A stretch of 11,918 bases of DNA from the NCBI GenBank assembly GCA_029864225.1, contig JAOTTU010000054.1, positions 1 to 11,918 of the forward strand, in the 5' to 3' direction. The translations under genes and the position numbers were made by a program. This document shows positions 6,778 to 11,918 of this stretch, one piece after another. The stretch is from Gammaproteobacteria bacterium (GTDB taxonomy: Bacteria > Pseudomonadota > Gammaproteobacteria > UBA9214). The notes under the pieces are model-generated. The model was not told the origin of the DNA and ran no database searches. It saw only the letters and a list, made by a program, of their open reading frames with translations. Each line of letters opens with the position of its first letter. Position 1 is the first letter of the stretch.

Positions 6778-6832
6778 CTGAGATTCCTGGTAAGGGTGAA
6801 GAGACGCGCTCATGGGCTTGGCCGGGCGGCGC

Positions 6833-6861
6833 AGTATAATGCCCTGCCCGGTGATTATAAT
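6833..6861. promoter_or_regulatory. Divergent promoter region with two TATAAT boxes (deaD / yaiI)
   Basis: Two perfect TATAAT hexamers on the plus strand (6835-6840 and 6856-6861) start 21 bases apart. The second is part of ATTATAAT (6854-6861), a perfect palindrome, so the same bases give TATAAT on the minus strand, towards deaD. The first overlaps a minus-strand TATACT. Use of the second box would start the YaiI message two or three bases before its ATG. No convincing -35 hexamer is seen at normal spacing for either direction. Confidence 0.4.
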
Positions 6862-6870
6862 AGACCCGCC

Positions 6871-7329
6871 ATGAAGATAACGAGTTTAAAACAGATTTGG
6901 GTCGACGCCGACGCCTGCCCGAAAGTGATCAAGGAAATACTGTTTCGGGCCGCGGACAGGGTGGGCGTGCCGGTGACCCTGGTTGCCAACCAACCCCTCC
7001 AGGTTCCCGGATCCCGTTATATCCGTTCGATTCAGGTAGCAGCCGGTTTTGACGTTGCAGACAATCACATAGTGAAGCAGGCGGAAACGGGTGACCTGGT
7101 GATAACCGCGGATATCCCGTTGGCCGCCGAGGTCATCGCCAAGGGCTGCCTGGCCTTGAACCCACGCGGCGATCTCTACACCGAAGACAATATCCGCCAG
7201 CGCCTGAACATGCGGGATTTCATGGACACCCTGCGCAGCAGCGGGGTAGATACCGGGGGACCGGCGTCGTTCAGCCAGGCCGACCGCCTGGCCTTTGCCA
7301 ACCAGTTGGACCGGTTGCTGGCCAAGTAG
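6871..7329 (+). CDS. yaiI: YaiI/YqxD family protein (UPF0178)
   Basis: A 152-residue cytoplasmic protein of the YaiI/YqxD (UPF0178, DUF188) family, which is widespread in bacteria and has no settled biochemical function. The family opening IWVDADACPKVIKEILFRAA is present at residues 9-28, followed by VTLVANQPL, the GDLVITADIPLA segment with conserved Asp residues, and LNPRGDLYTEDNIRQRLNMRDFMDTLR. The Asp-rich first motif and the fold resemble PIN-type nucleases, so an RNA-processing role has been suspected; I make no functional claim. The ATG at 6871 gives the usual family length; an in-frame GTG at 6796 would add 25 atypical residues and overlap deaD. There is no clear Shine-Dalgarno, and a TATAAT box ends nine bases before the ATG. 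The gene appears monocistronic. Confidence 0.92.
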   Translation: MKITSLKQIWVDADACPKVIKEILFRAADRVGVPVTLVANQPLQVPGSRYIRSIQVAAGFDVADNHIVKQAETGDLVITADIPLAAEVIAKGCLALNPRGDLYTEDNIRQRLNMRDFMDTLRSSGVDTGGPASFSQADRLAFANQLDRLLAK

Positions 7330-7557
7330 ATTAAGGAGTCAACGACGGCCGGTGATATGGTTCCATGTCTCCCTTCAGTCATAATAAAGTGATACACAAA
7401 CGCTATGCGAGTGATCCTTAAAGTAAGTATCGTTTTGTTCTACAACCATTAGCTCGCAGGAAACGAGGTCGATGCGGTTTTATTTTTTAAATGGTGTGAC
7501 TGTCTGAATGGCCGGGTTTGGCCCAGATATCGCACGTTTATGCGAAGGAGTGTCAAT

Positions 7558-8271
7558 GTGTTACATAAATTGCTTATAACTGCCGTTCTCGCGCTCGGGC
7601 TATGGGGCTGTGCGTCGTTTTCGCCCATCGTTGAAAGCGGTGACACCCAGGAACACGATCAGACACCGTCTGGCACCTTACCCGAGGGAGAAGGCTGGTG
7701 GTACGCACGCTTCCATATCGACTGGCCTGAAGGTGAGGAAATCCGCTGGTATATGGGTACCCTGATTGGCGCTGAAGTCATTGCCCCGACCTTTGACGAA
7801 TATTACCAGGATGTGTATATCTGGCGGGTACATCGGCGTGCAAGCCGCGATGGTCACGGGCATGTTTTCAGTTTTATTTTCTACAGTACGCCGCAGGGTG
7901 CGCAACGCATTTTCAATACCATAGAAAACCACGCGGTGGTGAAATCCCTGCTGGAAAGCGGACGCTTGACCAGGGTGACAGTTGATGATGTCACCCGTAT
8001 AAGCCGGCCGAATATAGAAGATACCAGTGATGATCACTGGCCTGTATCAGTGCAAAAGACCTGGCCGGCAATGATTATGGGCACAAGCAGGATGTGGCTG
8101 GACCTCGTATCAGAACTTGCCTCCCGTGAGAGCAGTATCGGTGGCATTGAAGCCAAATACAAAAAGGTGCAGGACGAAATTACCCGTATCTGGAGAGAGC
8201 AGGGGCAGCATGCCGTGTTGCATCATCTGAATGCCGTCTTTGCTTACCAGCCACTCTTGATTCGCTATTAG
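7558..8271 (+). CDS. Lipoprotein of unknown function
   Basis: I do not recognise this 237-residue protein. The start is set at GTG 7558 by a strong AAGGAG (7545-7550) seven bases upstream; an in-frame ATG at 7540 would place that Shine-Dalgarno inside the gene. The N-terminus (MLHKLLITAVLALGLWGC) is a signal peptide with lipobox LWGC and lipidated Cys18, and Ala follows the Cys, so outer-membrane sorting is expected. A Pro/Gly/acidic linker (to about residue 45) precedes a single soluble domain rich in aromatic residues: WWYARFHIDWPEGEEIRWYM, then DEYYQDVYIWRVHRRA, DGHGHVFSFIFYS and WPAMIMGTSRMWLDLV. The C-terminal part is a charged helix (EAKYKKVQDEITRIWREQG). There is no second membrane segment or catalytic signature. 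It stands alone, convergent with the phosphate transport operon, and a sampled 60 bases (7861-7920) has only about 43% G+C. Confidence 0.8.
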   Translation: MLHKLLITAVLALGLWGCASFSPIVESGDTQEHDQTPSGTLPEGEGWWYARFHIDWPEGEEIRWYMGTLIGAEVIAPTFDEYYQDVYIWRVHRRASRDGHGHVFSFIFYSTPQGAQRIFNTIENHAVVKSLLESGRLTRVTVDDVTRISRPNIEDTSDDHWPVSVQKTWPAMIMGTSRMWLDLVSELASRESSIGGIEAKYKKVQDEITRIWREQGQHAVLHHLNAVFAYQPLLIRY

Positions 8272-8364
8272 AGAGCGGTCTGTGGTTGCAGGCGAGATGG
8301 GCAATGCCCGAGACACGCTGAATTGTTCTTAATCTGCACTCTATTAATTGCCCCAGTATCTTAT

Positions 8365-8380
8365 GTGACTCTTCCGTCAC
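8365..8380. repeat. Small hairpin in the convergent gap 8272-8536
   Basis: GTGAC and GTCAC can pair across the loop TCTTCC. No T run follows on either strand. It is the only structure I see in the 265-base gap between the lipoprotein gene and the coiled-coil gene, which otherwise shows no credible frame or promoter. Confidence 0.2.
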
Positions 8381-8536
8381 CCGGTGGGAAATGCAGGCTG
8401 GATATGATGCGGCAGTGGTCTCAAGCTTTGACATAGACAGACATTCGGCAGTTTCCGGCTTTGGATCAGCCTATAAACACACTGGCAACAATGGTGGTCT
8501 TCGGGGCGCCGATTTGCGTCCTGATCCATGCTGTAT

Positions 8537-8818
8537 TTAACCAGGGTCAGGTGCTTCGCCGTGCGCCTCCTTCTTGACCAGCAGCTCCTCGATTAGCTGC
8601 ACCCCTTTCTTGCATTGTGCCTGACAAACCGCGAGCTTCATCTCGAGTCGTTCCCGTTCATCGGGGTCGGATTCAGCTTCCAGTTTTGTCAGCAGTTTTT
8701 GCTCCTTTTCCTCCAGTTTGTCCAGTACCTCCTCGATTGAATCGACCTGCGCCAGCTGGGCGCGACGGTCAGCATCCAGAAATTTCTTCAGTTTCTCTAA
8801 CAGGTGTTTTGTCTTCAT
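8537..8818 (-). CDS. Small coiled-coil protein following the Na+/phosphate cotransporter
   Basis: A 93-residue, highly charged, almost wholly helical protein with no signal peptide or membrane segment. Heptad-like spacing of Leu/Val/Ile runs from residue 6 to about 82 (HLLEKLKKFLDADRR, IEEVLDKLEEKEQKLLTKLE, LIEELLVKKE), broken near DPDERER at 51-57, so two antiparallel helices are possible. Cys65 and Cys69 form a CxxxC pair on one face of the second helix. It starts 42 bases after the end of the cotransporter gene, on the same strand, and is probably cotranscribed with it. A modest Shine-Dalgarno (GAAGAG) lies nine bases before the ATG. I know no function; a partner or regulator of the transporter's PhoU-like domain is a guess from position. 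Confidence 0.75.
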   Translation of the reverse strand: MKTKHLLEKLKKFLDADRRAQLAQVDSIEEVLDKLEEKEQKLLTKLEAESDPDERERLEMKLAVCQAQCKKGVQLIEELLVKKEAHGEAPDPG

Positions 8819-8860
8819 TGCACGTATCTCTTCAGCACTTGCAGCATCGCTGTCCGGCAG

Positions 8861-10669
8861 CTAGCCGCGGTCCTCTCGGAGTACATCCTCGATATCGGCA
8901 TCATTCAGAGCGAGTTTCTGTTCCGCGTCTTTAAGGTCCGCTTCACGTGCCGCCAACAGGGTCTGGGCCATATCGACAAGGTTTCTGGCTATGTTATAGG
9001 CGTAACCACTGTCATTCATGATTGAGGTCGCCATCTGCGCGGTGATGTGCTTGCTGCGAATGTATTCGTCGAGTGTGGCATCCAGCTTTCTGCTGGCATC
9101 ATCCAGGCCAAGCCTGACGGCGTCGAGTGACAGGATCGTCCCGGCATCGGGCCCCTGGCCCTTGATAAGCTCAATCTCGCGCAGCACCGTGGCAATTTCA
9201 ACCCGTATGTCGTTGTACAGCTGGCGTACATACGGGTCTCGCGATAATACATAACGAGAGAGGTTCTTGTGCAGGTGTTTCATGGCCTTGACCGCCTCGA
9301 CAATATTGAGGCTGGCCTGGCGCAGCGCATACAGCTCGTTGGACAAGTGTTCGGAACTCTGCTGGGCCTGCGCCTTGCTGATGAACTCGATAATAGCGCT
9401 GTGCAACCCCTTGATGTAATGCTCGTAATAATCATCGATATCCAGCGGCATAACCCGACGGGTGCTCGCCGCGGCCTCTGCCAGGTCCCGTTCGGAGGCG
9501 ATGGTACCGCGGTGCAGACTCAGTCCATGCGATATCAGACGGTAGGCATTTTCATACAGGTGAACAAGCTCATTGCGCACGGATTCCACCGCCGTCGCCG
9601 GTATCTCGATTGATGCCTTGTTGATATAGCGTGGCTGGTCGAGGCTGGCAGCAGGGATTATCACCAAGCGTTGCAGCAGCCCCACCAGCCTCTTGATGAA
9701 CGGCGCCATGATAACCAGCCCGATCAGGTTGAACAGCGTATGGAATACGGCGAGCTTCAGGGTGTAGTCATGATCGGCAATCCCGATGCCGGCACTGATC
9801 TCCTCAACGCACCACAGCAGTGGCTGCAGGAAGGCGACAGCCACCAGCGCGGTGATCACATTGAAGATCAGGTGGGCGACGGCAAGTCGCTTGCCATCGA
9901 CACTGGCGCTGATGGCGCCCAGCATTGCGGTGACCGTGGTGCCGATGTTGGCGCCGATGGCCAGGGCCAGGGCATTCTCGTAGGTGATCTGATGGGCCGC
10001 CAGTGCGGTAATGATCAGCACCAGGGTGGCGTGACTCGACTGCAGAACCAGCGTTGCGGCGGCGCCGATCAGCATAAACAGGAAAATCCCGGCATACCCG
10101 GATACGGCATACTCGGCGAGGTTGAGCGTCTCCTTGAAGGCCTCGAAGCCCTCCTTCATGTAATGGATGCCCAGAAACAGCAGGCCGAGACCGGTGAGGC
10201 CATAGCCGATCCCCCTGAGGACCCTGGATTTCTGCAGGATCAGCAGCACGCCGAACACCAGCAGGGGCATGGCATAGGCCGAAATCTTTACCTTCAGCCC
10301 CAACCCGGCGACCAACCAGGCACCGGTGGTGGTGCCCAGGTTGGATCCGAAGATGACGCCGATGCCGGCAGCGAGGTCGATCAGGCCGGCACTCAGGAAC
10401 GAGATCGTGATCAGCGAGACCAGCGAACTGGACTGCACCAGAGTGGTGGACGCGATGCCGAAGCTGATGCTTTTCCAGACCCTGTCGGTCGCCTGGCCGA
10501 GCAGGATCTCCAGCGTACTGCCGGTGAAGGCCTTGAATCCCTGTTCGAGAGCGATCATTCCGAACAGAAAGATGGCAAGCCCCGCCGCGATCATCTTGAA
10601 CTCCGGACTGATCCAGAAGCCGTAGGCGAGCACCACGAAGATGCCTGGTAGAAAGATCTTGTTCAGCAT
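8861..10669 (-). CDS. Na+/phosphate cotransporter with C-terminal PhoU-like domain (NptA/PNaS family)
   Basis: A 602-residue inner-membrane protein of the PNaS (Na/Pi cotransporter II-related) family, importing or exporting phosphate coupled to sodium. The two inverted repeats each carry the family signature: QSSS at residues 79-82 with GSNLGTTTG at 108-116, and QSSHATLV at 210-217 with GANIGTTVTA at 239-248. Hydrophobic segments fill about residues 5-335. From about 358 to 585 there is a soluble helical PhoU-like domain (SVRNELVHLYENAYRLI, and ALRQASLNIVEAVKAMKHLH further on), a common fusion in bacteria that may gate transport. I chose ATG 10669; a TTG two codons upstream is also possible, and neither has a strong Shine-Dalgarno. 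A small coiled-coil gene follows 42 bases downstream. No Pho box is evident upstream. YjbB-like phosphate export is an alternative to uptake. Confidence 0.93.
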   Translation of the reverse strand: MLNKIFLPGIFVVLAYGFWISPEFKMIAAGLAIFLFGMIALEQGFKAFTGSTLEILLGQATDRVWKSISFGIASTTLVQSSSLVSLITISFLSAGLIDLAAGIGVIFGSNLGTTTGAWLVAGLGLKVKISAYAMPLLVFGVLLILQKSRVLRGIGYGLTGLGLLFLGIHYMKEGFEAFKETLNLAEYAVSGYAGIFLFMLIGAAATLVLQSSHATLVLIITALAAHQITYENALALAIGANIGTTVTAMLGAISASVDGKRLAVAHLIFNVITALVAVAFLQPLLWCVEEISAGIGIADHDYTLKLAVFHTLFNLIGLVIMAPFIKRLVGLLQRLVIIPAASLDQPRYINKASIEIPATAVESVRNELVHLYENAYRLISHGLSLHRGTIASERDLAEAAASTRRVMPLDIDDYYEHYIKGLHSAIIEFISKAQAQQSSEHLSNELYALRQASLNIVEAVKAMKHLHKNLSRYVLSRDPYVRQLYNDIRVEIATVLREIELIKGQGPDAGTILSLDAVRLGLDDASRKLDATLDEYIRSKHITAQMATSIMNDSGYAYNIARNLVDMAQTLLAAREADLKDAEQKLALNDADIEDVLREDRG

Positions 10670-10729
10670 TGGCAATAGTCAGCAGAGGCGGAGCTACCCG
10701 TGGTCATACGGCAATTCGAATCAACACTA

Positions 10730-10745
10730 CATGGAGCTTGCCATG
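10730..10745. repeat. Inverted repeat upstream of the Na+/phosphate cotransporter
   Basis: CATGG and CCATG flank six bases, 60 bases upstream of the cotransporter start in the 118-base gap after the hydrolase gene. On the minus strand TTGGTA and TAGTGT with 17 bases between them overlap it as a weak promoter candidate. The arms are short and could be chance. Confidence 0.2.
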
Positions 10746-10787
10746 ATACCAAGGAGGCGAACCGTTTAACCATGCGCTGTCCCACGC

Positions 10788-11651
10788 TCAGTCGGACCGG
10801 CGGCGGGTGTCGGCGGCATCACTGTCGAGGTGTTCGGACAGAAACCGCTCCAGGCCGTCGATATAGTCCTGGCCCGTCTCCAGGAAACCGTCATTGTGAC
10901 CACCGCGGAGTTCCAGGAACTGCTTCGGCTCGCGGGCGTGTTCAAACAACCGCTGGCCGTGGGTGAACGGAATGATCTCGTCAGCGCGGCTGTGCGCGAT
11001 CAGGAGCGGGCAGCGGGTGCGGGCAAGCGGTTTGAGTGCGTCATAGTGGTAGCGGCTCAGCAGCCGCACCGGGAGCCAGGGGTAGAGCGTCGCCGCCATA
11101 TCCGGTACGGAGGTGAATGCCGATTCCATGATCAGTGCGCCCGGCCGGGTCCTGGCGGCCAGCTCGGCGGCGATGATGGCACCCAGTGAGCGGCCGAAGA
11201 CCACGATGTCCCGGGGCGCGCTACGGCGCTGCTCAACCAGATAGCGCCAGGCCGCGTCGGCGTCTTGGTAGGTGCCGGCCTCGGAGGGTGTGCCCTCGCT
11301 TTCGCCGTAACCGCGGTAGTCGAGGATCAGTATGGCCAGCCCGAGCTCATGAAACAGACGAATGGAATCCAGCCGGTGCGAGATGTTGCCGGCATTGCCA
11401 TGCAGGAACAGCAGGGTGCCACGCGCCCCGGAGCGGGGGATGAACCAGGCGCCCAGCCTGACGCCATCCTCGGTCACCAGGGTGACGGGTTCATATTCCA
11501 GCCCGATGTCGGCGGGTGTGGCCGCGAGCTCGCGCCCCGGCAGATCCGGGTAGTAAAGCAGGCGCGGTTGCATGAGATAGAGGTACAGGGCGAGGGCGCA
11601 GTACACCAGCACGATCACGAACAGGATGTAGAGCAGGCTGTTTAATGACAT
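10788..11651 (-). CDS. Membrane-anchored alpha/beta hydrolase (YfhR/BEM46-like)
   Basis: A 287-residue serine hydrolase of the alpha/beta fold, closest in layout to the bacterial YfhR and eukaryotic BEM46/ABHD13-17 group, whose natural substrates are mostly unknown (esters, thioesters or lipids). Residues 5-27 form one hydrophobic segment without a cleavage motif, so it should be anchored in the inner membrane. The catalytic parts are all present: oxyanion-loop motif HGNAGN (84-89), DYRGYGESEG (111-120), nucleophile elbow GRSLG with Ser155 (153-157), acid Asp224 in SRADEIIP, and His252 in GGHND. Length is usual for the family. It ends in a charged tail. The gene is divergent from the DppB-type permease gene and in the same direction as the phosphate genes, separated from them by 118 bases. 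No clear Shine-Dalgarno precedes the ATG. Confidence 0.9.
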   Translation of the reverse strand: MSLNSLLYILFVIVLVYCALALYLYLMQPRLLYYPDLPGRELAATPADIGLEYEPVTLVTEDGVRLGAWFIPRSGARGTLLFLHGNAGNISHRLDSIRLFHELGLAILILDYRGYGESEGTPSEAGTYQDADAAWRYLVEQRRSAPRDIVVFGRSLGAIIAAELAARTRPGALIMESAFTSVPDMAATLYPWLPVRLLSRYHYDALKPLARTRCPLLIAHSRADEIIPFTHGQRLFEHAREPKQFLELRGGHNDGFLETGQDYIDGLERFLSEHLDSDAADTRRRSD

Positions 11652-11709
11652 GGTTTGGCTTGCCTGTGCGTGACGCCTTGGCTATGTTTGAGGCCGGTCC
11701 GACAACCGC

Positions 11710-11719
11710 ATCATACAAT
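11710..11719. promoter_or_regulatory. Overlapping divergent -10 candidates (hydrolase / permease)
   Basis: The 108-base gap between the two divergent genes contains TATGAT on the minus strand (11710-11715) and TACAAT on the plus strand (11714-11719), each five of six to the -10 consensus and overlapping by two bases. The only -35-like hexamer for the plus direction, TTGAGG at 11688-11693, is 20 bases away, which is too far to be good. Confidence 0.3.
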
Positions 11720-11759
11720 AGAGCCACTGCGAGCACTGACGAATCCGACACCCTGCACC

Positions 11760-11918
11760 ATGCTGACCTTTATCGCCCACCGCCTGGCCGGCGCCCTCCT
11801 GGTTATCTTCGGGGTGGTCAGCATCGTGTTCCTGCTGATCCACCTGATTCCCGGTGACCCGGTGGAGATTATGCTGGGGGAGGCCGCTTCGGTCGTGGAT
11901 CGTGAGGCCCTGCGCGTG
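11760..11918 (+). CDS. Peptide ABC transporter permease (DppB/OppB type), N-terminal part
   Basis: The first 53 residues of an inner-membrane permease of a dipeptide or oligopeptide ABC importer; the gene continues beyond the window. The start MLTFIAHRLAG, the first membrane segment (about residues 10-30) and the following LIPGDPVEIMLGE are the hallmark opening of the DppB/OppB family, where the segment HLxPGDP is highly conserved. No other start is possible nearby in this frame, although no clear Shine-Dalgarno precedes the ATG. A DppC-type permease and ATP-binding genes would be expected downstream. The gene is divergent from the alpha/beta hydrolase. Whether it belongs with the binding protein at the left edge, 11 kb away, cannot be decided from the window. 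Nickel transport (NikB) is a less likely alternative. Confidence 0.9.
   Translation, partial: MLTFIAHRLAGALLVIFGVVSIVFLLIHLIPGDPVEIMLGEAASVVDREALRV

Noticed and set aside
7330..7557. Gap between the YaiI-family gene and the lipoprotein as a possible RNA gene or riboswitch
   Set aside because: I see no tRNA cloverleaf, recognisable riboswitch motif, strong hairpin or terminator; only AT-rich sequence and the lipoprotein ribosome site.
8180..8434. 84-codon minus-strand frame in the convergent gap
   Set aside because: It overlaps the end of the lipoprotein gene, lacks a ribosome site and shows no domain or hydrophobic pattern.
9671..10651. 326-codon plus-strand frame
   Set aside because: It is antisense to the membrane domain of the Na+/phosphate cotransporter and is Gln/Asp/Gly-rich, as expected from reading that sequence backwards.

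Overview
The window is a stretch of bacterial chromosome, most likely from a gammaproteobacterium. DeaD, the YaiI-family protein, the signal-less YkuD protein and the bacteriohemerythrin all look gammaproteobacterial, perhaps of the Chromatiales/sulfur-oxidiser type; this is inference from protein flavour, not a placement. Most genes are GC-rich, but the hemerythrin and the orphan lipoprotein are clearly less so. I see no rRNA, tRNA, CRISPR array, insertion sequence, integrase or phage gene. No gene-free stretch exceeds about 300 bases; the longest is 8272-8536, which holds only a weak hairpin.

Layout, left to right. (1) 2-1268, plus strand: the end of an extracellular peptide-binding protein of an ABC importer, then a YkuD-fold L,D-transpeptidase-like protein without a signal peptide. 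(2) 1313-4340, plus strand: a copper-handling unit. A very short Cys-rich open reading frame with a good Shine-Dalgarno ends just before a TolC-type outer-membrane lipoprotein with a His/Met-rich tail. That gene overlaps by four bases the gene for a Tat-exported two-domain multicopper oxidase. (3) 4424-4861, minus: a bacteriohemerythrin with a repeat-containing upstream region. (4) 5062-6777, minus: the RNA helicase DeaD, divergent from a YaiI/UPF0178 protein (6871-7329); the shared gap holds two TATAAT-type boxes, one a perfect palindrome. (5) 7558-8271, plus: a lipoprotein of unknown function. (6) 8537-10669, minus: a Na+/phosphate cotransporter with a C-terminal PhoU-like domain, followed by a small coiled-coil protein. 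(7) 10788-11651, minus: a membrane-anchored alpha/beta hydrolase, divergent from the first 53 codons of a DppB/OppB-type permease that runs off the right edge.

The most interesting unit is the copper operon. The multicopper oxidase keeps all twelve expected copper ligands, the outer-membrane partner carries a probable metal-binding tail, and the 28-codon leader encodes a CxxCC...C peptide with several prolines that ends 2 to 14 bases before the likely tolC starts. This arrangement suggests copper-responsive translational control by a nascent leader peptide, comparable in logic to CutF/CutO and CruR but with a different and much smaller peptide. This is a hypothesis from sequence layout. All other modules look like ordinary housekeeping or accessory genes.
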